Shown piece after piece: positions 1 to 6,439 of a DNA stretch of 8,418 bases. Every line of letters begins with the position of its first letter. The first letter of the stretch is position 1. The DNA is from Pseudomonadota bacterium (GTDB taxonomy: Bacteria > Cyanobacteriota > Vampirovibrionia > LMEP-6097). A program made the position numbers and the translations under genes. The notes beneath the pieces were generated by a model, which was not told where the DNA came from, made no database searches, and saw only the letters and a program-made list of their open reading frames with translations. The stretch is from NCBI GenBank assembly GCA_009924885.1, contig RFQS01000096.1, positions 1 through 8,418 of the forward strand, given 5' to 3'.

Positions 1-9
1 ACTTGACTT

Positions 10-213
10 ATGCCTAATAATCAGAGCGATTCTACTAATAAGTTCTTAAGTGAGATTATAGACTACGAAGAAAACATCTATGAGATGACCAGAGAGATTG
101 CTGGTGTAGCTAAAAGAATTAAAGAGCAGGATAAAGAAGAGCCTAGCCCTTACCCATCTATTCTTAAAGCTATTAAGGAAGTTTACGTACACAGAGTAGA
201 AAATCGTTACTAA
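10..213 (+). CDS. rpoZ: RNA polymerase omega subunit-like protein (RpoZ), short
   Basis: A 67-residue protein that resembles the omega subunit of RNA polymerase, which binds the beta-prime C-terminus and helps the core enzyme assemble. Residues 22-36 (NIYEMTREIAGVAKR) follow the omega pattern of an Asn-x-Tyr/Phe start, then a helix ending in Ala-Lys-Arg. Residues 49-58 (PSILKAIKEV) match the second conserved helix, which in cyanobacteria reads roughly KPVIRAIIEM. The spacing between the two blocks also fits the cyanobacterial type. The ATG at 10 is the only plausible start, because an in-frame TGA lies at 4-6. Only 9 bases precede it, so no ribosome site can be judged. The stop is 5 nt before coaBC; omega next to coaBC is a common bacterial arrangement and supports the call. 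The protein is short and diverged. The assignment rests on two short motifs and position. Confidence 0.7.
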   Translation: MPNNQSDSTNKFLSEIIDYEENIYEMTREIAGVAKRIKEQDKEEPSPYPSILKAIKEVYVHRVENRY

Positions 214-218
214 CTCAA

Positions 219-1589
219 GTGGAGCTGACTCTTGAAAATAAGACTATAGTTCTTGGAGTTACTGGCGGCATAGCTAGCTATAAGGCCGTTGAATTAGTTT
301 CCCAATTAAAAAAACTTGGAGCTAATGTCTATGTAGTTCTAAGCAGTTCAGCTGCAAGCTTCGTCAGTGCACTAAGCTTAGAAGTCATAAGCTGCAACAA
401 AGTATTTACTAAAGACTCTAAACATACAGTCGAAGAATCAACCGTAAATCCCTTTCTCAATAACTCTTACATAGACCATATACATTTAGCTCAAATAGCG
501 GATCTCATATTGATAGCTCCAGCGACTGCTAACTGCATCGGTAAACTCGCTCATGCTATTAGTGATGATTTAATCTACGATATAATCCTAGCGACTAAAG
601 CCCCTGTAGTAATAGCTCCAGCCATGAATACTAATATGTGGCTACATCCAGGAGTTCAAGATAATGCCAAGAAGCTAAAGGATAGCTATGCTTATTCAAT
701 AATTCAACCTAGCACAGGAGTTTTGGCTTGTAAAACAAGTGGAATAGGTAGGTTAGCAGATTTAGACTCTATTATCAGTACAGTAAATAAAATACTAACT
801 AAGAAAATATTGTCTAAGTATTCTAAATTACAATTCAATTCTAAAGGAAAACCCCAGAACTTGCTAGACAACAATATACTTATCAGCGCTGGTGGAACTA
901 AAGAATATTTAGATCCCGTTAGATTCATTTCTAATGATAGCTCTGGAGAAATGGGATTTGCACTAGCACAAGAAGCCCTCTATCGTGGCGCTAATGTCAT
1001 ACTTGTATCTACAGTAAATTATAAAAAAGATCCTATAAAATCCGCTCTTCTAGATCATCCCAATCTATTACTTTTACAAGTTAACTCATCAGAAGAAATG
1101 CTTCAAGCCATGGAAGGAAATTTTAATGAATCTGTAGATGCTGTAATAATGGCAGCAGCCGTATCCGATTACAGCCCAATGAAACATTTATCGAAAAAAA
1201 TTAAAAAAGATAATAATACCGCAAATACCGTCACCCTAGAACTCAAAGAAAATCCCGATATAATCAAGCATTTATCTACCCTAAAAAGCCCAGTCCAAAT
1301 AACAGTAGGCTTTTCTCTCGAATCTGAAGACCTGATAGAAAATGCTCAAAAAAAATTAATAGAAAAAAATCTAGATATGATAATAGCGAATGGCGTTGAT
1401 GCTATAAATAGCAAAGAAAGCGAAATTAATATAATTTATCCTAAATTAGATGATCCTAATGAACTCGAAATTATAAAATTAGTTAAGCAGGATAAAACCT
1501 TAAGTGCTGATCATATATTAGATCACTTAAGTCTAATCCTAAAATCAAAACATGAAAAGCATTCGCATCTCACTGATAGGCAGACCTAA
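219..1589 (+). CDS. coaBC: Bifunctional CoaBC: phosphopantothenoylcysteine decarboxylase / phosphopantothenate-cysteine ligase
   Basis: Cytosolic flavoprotein for two steps of coenzyme A synthesis: CoaB joins cysteine to 4'-phosphopantothenate using CTP, and CoaC decarboxylates the product. The N-terminal CoaC domain (about 6-190) has the flavin-binding GVTGGIASYKA start (13-23), the catalytic His87 in DHIHLAQ, the PAMNTNMW substrate motif (134-141) and Cys171 of the flap in LACKTSGIGR. The C-terminal CoaB domain (about 218-445) begins with ISAGGTKEYLDPVRFISN, keeps Asn239 that acts on the acyl-cytidylate intermediate, AAAVSDY (312-318), KIKK (327-330) and ENPDII. The loop normally written SSGKMG or SSGRxG is SSGEMG here (Glu244), a charge reversal. 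The GTG start has no alternative ATG before the first motif and no visible ribosome site; coupling to rpoZ 5 nt upstream is likely. Length 456 residues is somewhat above the roughly 400 usual. The last 38 nt overlap der. Confidence 0.96.
   Translation: MELTLENKTIVLGVTGGIASYKAVELVSQLKKLGANVYVVLSSSAASFVSALSLEVISCNKVFTKDSKHTVEESTVNPFLNNSYIDHIHLAQIADLILIAPATANCIGKLAHAISDDLIYDIILATKAPVVIAPAMNTNMWLHPGVQDNAKKLKDSYAYSIIQPSTGVLACKTSGIGRLADLDSIISTVNKILTKKILSKYSKLQFNSKGKPQNLLDNNILISAGGTKEYLDPVRFISNDSSGEMGFALAQEALYRGANVILVSTVNYKKDPIKSALLDHPNLLLLQVNSSEEMLQAMEGNFNESVDAVIMAAAVSDYSPMKHLSKKIKKDNNTANTVTLELKENPDIIKHLSTLKSPVQITVGFSLESEDLIENAQKKLIEKNLDMIIANGVDAINSKESEINIIYPKLDDPNELEIIKLVKQDKTLSADHILDHLSLILKSKHEKHSHLTDRQT
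1552..1589 (+). other. Two-frame overlap of coaBC 3' end and der 5' end
   Basis: These 38 bases encode the last 12 residues plus stop of CoaBC in one frame and the first 12 residues of Der in another. The Der side includes its first beta strand and the start of the P-loop. The CoaBC side is a poorly conserved tail rich in His and polar residues. This suggests that the CoaBC tail has drifted into der rather than der having acquired a new start. Confidence 0.85.
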
Positions 1590-2898
1590 TGTCGGCAAAA
1601 GCACTCTAGTAAATAGATTAGCTGGTAGACAAGTATGCATAGTAGGCGAAAAAGCTGGTATTACGCGAGATCGTAAAGAAGTTACTTTTGAATGGGAAGA
1701 TACCCCTTTCACTATTTTAGACACTGGTGGAATAACTTTTGATAAACAAGATCCTTTTTCTGACGATATTTACCGCCAAGCGGTAATCGCCATGGAAAAT
1801 TCAGATGCGATAGTATTTTTACTCGACGTTAATACTGGTATGACAACAGAAGACCAGAGGATATGCAGCATCTTAAGAGAGAAATTCTTTGACAGAGTCT
1901 ATGTCGCTGTTAATAAAGTCGATAGTGTAGAAAGAGAAAGCCTCGTCTATGATTTTTATAAACTTGGCTTCGACAAGGTTTATGGCTTCAGTGCCTTACA
2001 TGGCTCAGTAGGATTAAATAATATGCTAACCGATATTATTGAAAATTATGGCGCTGGGCTAAAAGCCCGTGATGAAAAGCCAGAAGAGTCTATTAAGATC
2101 GCTTTTATCGGTAAACCTAATGTCGGGAAATCCAGTCTCTATAATAAACTTATCGGTGAAGAGAGATCCATCGTAAGTGATGTTAGTGGTACTACACGGG
2201 ATTCCATAAATATTTTTCTAAATAGGCACGGTCATAAATTTGAGTTAATAGACACTGCTGGGCTTAGAAGAAAGTCTAAAGTTCAAGAAGAAATAGAAAG
2301 ATATTCGACGATAAGAACGACTCACAGCATAGCTCGCTGTGATGTAGCTATTTTAATTCTAGATAGCACTCAGGACGATATAGTAAGCGAGCAAGATCAG
2401 AAAATCGCAGCACTGATACAGAGTAAAGGCAGAGCTTGTGTAATCGCTATGAATAAATGGGACATAGTAGATCCAGAAATTAAGAATGACCAAACCAAAT
2501 TAAAAGCCTTTAAAGAAGAGCTTTTGTTTAAATTGAGATTCGTTGACTATGCACCAATAGAATTTATATCAGCCCTAGAAGGTACTAGAACTGACAAGAT
2601 CTGGACTAGAGCCATAGAAGTCAGCGAACAGCATAAACGCCGCATAGAGACTAATCTGCTTAATAAAGTTCTAAGAGATATTTTATCTTTACAGCCGCCA
2701 CCGATAGTAAAACAAAAAGCGATTAAGATTAAATATGCGACACAGATTACTACAGAACCGCCAGAGTTTCTGCTATTTGCGAACTATCCTGAATTAATCC
2801 CTCCTACCTTCGTGAGATTTATGGAGAAGAAACTTCGAGAGTATTTCGGCTTTATTGGTACGCCCATTCTGATAAAATTTAAAACACAAGAAGAATAA
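1552..2898 (+). CDS. der: Ribosome-assembly double GTPase Der (EngA)
   Basis: Essential GTPase with two tandem G domains and a KH-like domain; it acts on the 50S ribosomal subunit during maturation. The first G domain shows GRPNVGKST (10-18), the switch TRD (38-40), DTGG (57-60), NKVD (121-124) and SAL (147-149). The second shows GKPNVGKSS (187-195), TTRD (214-217), DTAG (234-237), NKWD (301-304) and SAL (340-342). A KH-like C-terminal domain (about 355-445) has EQHKRR, YATQITTEPPEF and FGFIGTPI, a pattern close to cyanobacterial Der. All nucleotide-binding motifs look intact and 448 residues is normal. The ATG at 1552 places the P-loop at the usual distance from the N-terminus, so the 38-nt overlap with coaBC in another frame appears real. 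No Shine-Dalgarno sequence is visible; translation by reinitiation or from within coaBC is inferred. Confidence 0.97.
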   Translation: MKSIRISLIGRPNVGKSTLVNRLAGRQVCIVGEKAGITRDRKEVTFEWEDTPFTILDTGGITFDKQDPFSDDIYRQAVIAMENSDAIVFLLDVNTGMTTEDQRICSILREKFFDRVYVAVNKVDSVERESLVYDFYKLGFDKVYGFSALHGSVGLNNMLTDIIENYGAGLKARDEKPEESIKIAFIGKPNVGKSSLYNKLIGEERSIVSDVSGTTRDSINIFLNRHGHKFELIDTAGLRRKSKVQEEIERYSTIRTTHSIARCDVAILILDSTQDDIVSEQDQKIAALIQSKGRACVIAMNKWDIVDPEIKNDQTKLKAFKEELLFKLRFVDYAPIEFISALEGTRTDKIWTRAIEVSEQHKRRIETNLLNKVLRDILSLQPPPIVKQKAIKIKYATQITTEPPEFLLFANYPELIPPTFVRFMEKKLREYFGFIGTPILIKFKTQEE

Positions 2899-2906
2899 AA
2901 GCTCAG

Positions 2907-4625
2907 TTGCGCAGACTTAAATACCTTTTTTTAAAAAGCTTTGACACTAAGACTCAGATTTTGCTTAGGGTTGCTTTAATTGGAGTTATAGTTGGCTGTA
3001 TCGCAGTTGCATTCAGGGTTCTTACTGAAAAATTAAGTCACCTTTTCTACTATAACCTCTATCATCGTGAATACTGGTATGAATGGCTCTACCCGATTAT
3101 CATTTGTACCTGTGGAGGCTTATTCGCAGGATTTATTACTCATAAATATGCTAAAGATGCTGGTGGTAGCGGCATACCACAAGTTAAGCACGCTCTAAAT
3201 AACCCAAACATCACGATTAGACTAAGAACCGTAATAGTAAAACTCATTGGAGCTATAGTGGGCATCGCTTCAGGTTTATCACTAGGGCGTGAAGGACCGA
3301 CGATTCACATAGGTGCTGGTCTAGGCAGTAAAATCGCAAGGCTCATGAATAGTAAACATCAGAAAAGAGCCTTAGCGAGCGGGGCTGGAGCTGGTCTTGC
3401 TGCTGCTTTTAATACTCCTATAGCTGGCGTACTTTTTATTATCGAAGAATTAGATAAAGATTTTTCCAGTACTTCTCTAGGACCAGCCATAGTCGGCACG
3501 GTCTCTGCTGCGATCACCTGTAGATTACTCTATGGTGATTTCTTTGCTTTTCATTTTCAATCCAGTTCTGGAATGAGCCTCAGCTCAATTCCTCTTTATA
3601 TAATACTAGGCATAGTTTGTGGTGTTATTGGCATCAGCTTCCAAAAATCCATCTTAAAATCCTTAAATTTCTATCAACAAAAATTAAGTTTTATTCCAGC
3701 TTGGACACATGGTGGCATAGCTGGTTTTCTAACAGGCATAGTCGCTCTATGGTTACCAGAAGCTATAGGTGAAGGACACGCTACTCTAGAAGGCACGCTG
3801 GCACAGGCTTATATTTGGTGGATGATCCCATTAATATTCTTGTTTAAATATATTCTCACCTTAGTAGCTTGTGGTAGTGGCGTTCCTGGTGGTATATTTG
3901 CACCATCCTTAATTCTAGGAGCCTTACTTGGAGCGATGTTCGGAAATAGTTTAAATTCATTATTTCCTTTTCTTGATTTAAATCCCTCGACCTTCGCTTT
4001 TGTGGGAATGGGAGCTTTTTTTACAGCTATCTCTAGAGCACCTATCACAAGCATAGTCATGCTCTTTGAACTAACTGGTAACTATGATTTAGTACTTCCT
4101 TTAATGTTTTCCTGTATTATCGCAAATGTAACTTCTGAAAAATTACACGTCGGTGGAATATACGAAAACCTTCTCTCTCGCCAAGGTATAAAGCTAAATC
4201 AATACACCAATCCCTCTTATTTACAACAGTTTAGCGTTAAAGAAGCTATGGCTCTAGACCCAGAATGTGTAGAGGAGAATATTTCACTCGGTTCTTTAAA
4301 TAGAGTATTTCAAAGAACCACTCATGGTGCATTACCCGTAGTAGATGCTGAACAGAATCTAGTAGGCATAGTCACCCGCAATGATCTGAAACAGGCTTTA
4401 GAAGAAAGTCTCAAAAGAAATACTAAAGTCTCTCAAATAATGTCAAAATCACTTATTGTACTCACCGAAGATGATAATCTTCACCAAGCGATTATTAGCT
4501 TACATGAGCATAATATAGGCAGATTATTAATCGTTGATAAACAAAATCCTAAAAAGCTAATCGGTATAATGACTAGATCCGATATTATTAATTTTGAGGC
4601 GACTAAAGAAATAGACGAGCCATGA
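2907..4625 (+). CDS. CLC-family chloride channel/antiporter with C-terminal CBS pair
   Basis: Inner-membrane CLC protein, probably a Cl-/H+ exchanger. The membrane part (about 18-425) carries the three ion-pathway signatures: GSGIP (87-91), GREGP (127-131) with gating Glu129, and GGIFAP (328-333). Tyr419 in GGIYENLL matches the tyrosine that coordinates chloride. Glu181 in IIEEL lines up with the internal proton glutamate (Glu203 of E. coli ClcA), favouring an antiporter over a passive channel. Two CBS domains follow (about 442-500 and 506-566; LPVVDAEQNLVGIVTRNDL and LLIVDKQNPKKLIGIMTRSD); in other CLC proteins these can bind adenine nucleotides and modulate transport. The start is TTG at 2907, the only usual start after an in-frame stop at 2880; the next in-frame TTG would cut about 18 residues before helix 1. 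It lies 8 nt after der and overlaps the permease by 4 nt. No fluoride-specific signature is seen. Confidence 0.93.
   Translation: MRRLKYLFLKSFDTKTQILLRVALIGVIVGCIAVAFRVLTEKLSHLFYYNLYHREYWYEWLYPIIICTCGGLFAGFITHKYAKDAGGSGIPQVKHALNNPNITIRLRTVIVKLIGAIVGIASGLSLGREGPTIHIGAGLGSKIARLMNSKHQKRALASGAGAGLAAAFNTPIAGVLFIIEELDKDFSSTSLGPAIVGTVSAAITCRLLYGDFFAFHFQSSSGMSLSSIPLYIILGIVCGVIGISFQKSILKSLNFYQQKLSFIPAWTHGGIAGFLTGIVALWLPEAIGEGHATLEGTLAQAYIWWMIPLIFLFKYILTLVACGSGVPGGIFAPSLILGALLGAMFGNSLNSLFPFLDLNPSTFAFVGMGAFFTAISRAPITSIVMLFELTGNYDLVLPLMFSCIIANVTSEKLHVGGIYENLLSRQGIKLNQYTNPSYLQQFSVKEAMALDPECVEENISLGSLNRVFQRTTHGALPVVDAEQNLVGIVTRNDLKQALEESLKRNTKVSQIMSKSLIVLTEDDNLHQAIISLHEHNIGRLLIVDKQNPKKLIGIMTRSDIINFEATKEIDEP
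4622..4625 (+). other. ATGA start/stop overlap coupling clc and permease
   Basis: The ATG of the permease and the TGA of the chloride transporter share bases in an ATGA. The region before it has no good Shine-Dalgarno match, so termination-reinitiation coupling is the likely way the permease is translated. Confidence 0.8.
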
Positions 4626-5659
4626 GTGATTTAATTTATATTTCTAAAAGATTTATTCACCTCATCTTTCTGTCACTGTTTATAAGCTTTCTAACTTTTA
4701 GCTTAATGAAAGCTGATTTTAAAATCCCTAAAATAAAGTTAGATATAGCTTTTATACATCTTGATACTAAAGAGATTCAGATACAGACTGGTGATCCTCT
4801 AGCTGACCTTAGGTTAAATCCAGCGATTTCAGCTGCTCAAATAGAAGCTGAATCTAAAAGATTAGGCTTAGATAAAGGCTTTTTCTATCAGTATCTAACA
4901 TGGTTAAGTAATTTAATTAAAGGAGATCTTGGTTACACTCAAGCTAATCAAAGAGTCATAGATGTCATAATACCAGCTTTAAAAAACACCTTGATTTTAA
5001 ATCTCTGTGCGATTTTCTTCAGTTGGCTTATCGCGATTCCGCTTGGAATAATCTGTGCAATTAAGCAAAACAGCTGGCTTGATCTCTCTGTAAGGTTCTT
5101 ACTATCCTCTTTAATGGCGATGCCCAGTTTTATACTCGCCATTTTTATGTTACTGTTCGCCCTTTATAGTGGCTGGTTTCCTATCGGTGGGCTTACTGGC
5201 GTCGTTATAGATGAGATGAATTTTTTTGAACGCTTTATAGATGTAACAAGACACCTCTTTATTCCAGTTAGCATACTTACTCTACTCAGCGTACCTAGCA
5301 TACAGAGGCAGATGCGAGCCAATTTACTAGAGATATTAGATAGACCTTACATTAGAACTGCCTTAGCGAAAGGTCTAAAATTTGACATAGTCATCTGGAA
5401 ACACGCTTTAAGAAATGCGATTAATCCTTTAATTACTTTATTTGGTTTCGAGTTCGCGGGCTTATTCGCTGGTTCTGCTCTAATAGAGATGGTTCTAGCT
5501 TACCCTGGACTAGGTCTACTTACTTTAGAAGCAGCAAGAAAACAAGATATTAATATAGTCATGGCTAACCTTTTACTAGGAAGCTTAATGCTAGTGCTAG
5601 GGAATCTTCTAGCTGACTTAGTTTTAAAAAAAATAGATCCAAGAATAAAGGATATTTAA
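4622..5659 (+). CDS. OppB/DppB-type ABC transporter permease, orphan
   Basis: Inner-membrane permease subunit of the peptide/nickel importer class. Helix 1 spans about 11-29; five more hydrophobic segments lie near 121-148, 156-183, 211-226, 267-291 and 312-336, giving the usual six. Family landmarks are GDPLADL (57-63), GLDKGFFYQYLTWL (82-95), KGDLGYT (100-106), the cytoplasmic EAA loop that docks on the ATPase (YIRTALAKGLKFD, 243-255, through KHALRNAINPL) and YPGLGLL (294-300). Between helix 1 and GDP there are about 25 extra residues (30-56, charged and Ile/Lys-rich) where most OppB proteins have a short periplasmic link. An OppB permease needs an OppC partner, ATPases and usually a binding protein; none is in this window. 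The start overlaps clc in ATGA and the stop overlaps elbB on the other strand. Substrate cannot be inferred. Confidence 0.9.
   Translation: MSDLIYISKRFIHLIFLSLFISFLTFSLMKADFKIPKIKLDIAFIHLDTKEIQIQTGDPLADLRLNPAISAAQIEAESKRLGLDKGFFYQYLTWLSNLIKGDLGYTQANQRVIDVIIPALKNTLILNLCAIFFSWLIAIPLGIICAIKQNSWLDLSVRFLLSSLMAMPSFILAIFMLLFALYSGWFPIGGLTGVVIDEMNFFERFIDVTRHLFIPVSILTLLSVPSIQRQMRANLLEILDRPYIRTALAKGLKFDIVIWKHALRNAINPLITLFGFEFAGLFAGSALIEMVLAYPGLGLLTLEAARKQDINIVMANLLLGSLMLVLGNLLADLVLKKIDPRIKDI
5656..5659. other. Convergent stop codons overlap (TTAA)
   Basis: The palindrome TTAA holds the TAA of the plus-strand permease (5657-5659) and the TAA of minus-strand elbB (5656-5658). There is no intergenic space, and I see no GC-rich hairpin with a T-run within about 40 bases on either side. 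Any terminators must lie inside the opposing gene. Confidence 0.9.
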
Positions 5660-6348
5660 GCCTGAATAGTTTCTAAATCTTCTACAAAATTACTAAAAGC
5701 TATAATCGCTTTATTAATACCCATATCTAAGTCTACGAGACTCGCTTGATCATCCATATAAGCAGGTGAAGATACTATTTTATTCTTTTCATCCACTACA
5801 CATTCCGTACTTAAACACTTAAGAGATTTTACACCTATCGTTTCAAGAGCCTGATTAGGACCGTCATCAAGACCTAAGGTAAGTAAAATCTCTGGTTCTA
5901 AATCATGCAAAGAAAGAGCGACTAAAGCTGGGGCTATACAGATAGCTAAAATAGCTTTCTTCATAGTGAACGCTTCGCGAATAATTCTTTTAGAATCCTC
6001 GTCAACAGCAGCTTTTACTCCATCAACTGCAAAACTACAAAGATTCTTAGCTACTCCAAATCCACCAGGAATCACAAGAGCATCATAATCATTCATAGAG
6101 ACAGTCGCCAGATCCAATATATTGCCGCGAGCTATGCGAGCGGCTTCCACAAGAATATTACGCTGTTCATTTAACACAGAGCCGTCTATAAAATTAATTA
6201 CATCTCTTTGTAACTTGTTAGGTGCAGTACACTGAAAGCTCATTCCAGCCTTCTCTATCGCTGTCAGTGTTAGCACTGCCTCTCGAATTTCGCTACCATC
6301 TTTAGCCCCAGAGCCAGCAAGTAAAACTAAAACCTTTTTCTTTTCCAT
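5656..6348 (-). CDS. elbB: ElbB, DJ-1/PfpI-superfamily glyoxalase-like enzyme
   Basis: A 230-residue cytosolic protein of the class I glutamine-amidotransferase-like fold, ElbB/ES1 branch. E. coli ElbB is linked genetically to isoprenoid synthesis and reported to have weak glyoxalase activity; the physiological reaction is unsettled. Seen here in family order: LAGSGAKDGSEIREA (10-24, with acidic Glu20 near the active site), RNILVEAARIARG (63-75), PGGFGVAKNL (94-103) and the nucleophile elbow AICIAPA with Cys137. These are the ES1 hallmarks and all are intact. The last 25 residues, with LDMGINKAIIAF, match the usual C-terminal helix. The ATG at 6348 is the natural start just before the first beta strand KKVLVLLAGSG. 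It is 91 nt downstream of the PilM/PilN-like gene on the same strand; no functional link to pili is known. Its stop overlaps the convergent permease gene. Confidence 0.93.
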   Translation of the reverse strand: MEKKKVLVLLAGSGAKDGSEIREAVLTLTAIEKAGMSFQCTAPNKLQRDVINFIDGSVLNEQRNILVEAARIARGNILDLATVSMNDYDALVIPGGFGVAKNLCSFAVDGVKAAVDEDSKRIIREAFTMKKAILAICIAPALVALSLHDLEPEILLTLGLDDGPNQALETIGVKSLKCLSTECVVDEKNKIVSSPAYMDDQASLVDLDMGINKAIIAFSNFVEDLETIQA

Positions 6349-6439
6349 AAGCTTTATTTTACTAGGAATAGCCGAATTAAAAAGTTAAAAACAGTCAGGG
6401 GATGAAATGCAGAAATTGGAGTTTAGCTACAGTCCCGAA
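6349..6439 (-). promoter_or_regulatory. 91-nt gap upstream of elbB, possible weak promoter
   Basis: This is the largest gap between genes in the window. Read on the minus strand toward elbB it contains two near-copies of TTTTTAAC/T in tandem and then TAAAAT, a fair -10 match, ending only 7 nt before the elbB ATG. Initiation from it would start at about the ATG itself, giving a nearly leaderless message; that would suit the absent Shine-Dalgarno sequence. No convincing -35 box lies at the right spacing. I found no hairpin longer than 4 bp that could terminate transcription of the preceding pilus gene, so read-through is equally likely. Confidence 0.25.

Noticed and set aside
704..928. A 74-codon minus-strand frame inside coaBC.
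   Set aside because: It lies within strongly supported CoaBC coding sequence and shows no family features of its own.
3809..4060. An 83-codon minus-strand frame inside the chloride transporter gene.
   Set aside because: It is a shadow of the conserved GGIFAP region of the CLC protein, with no independent support.
2907..4625. A fluoride-exporting CLC (CLC-F).
   Set aside because: The selectivity sequences are GSGIP and GREGP with a conserved tyrosine, as in chloride-type CLCs. No fluoride riboswitch precedes it; only 8 nt separate it from der.
4948..5142. A 64-codon minus-strand frame inside the permease gene.
   Set aside because: It is antisense to membrane helices of the permease, with no motif or initiation signal.
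6349..6439. A terminator for the PilM/PilN-like gene.
   Set aside because: The best inverted repeat is only 4 bp (GGGA/TCCC) with a loop of over 25 nt, and the T-runs are not preceded by a stem.
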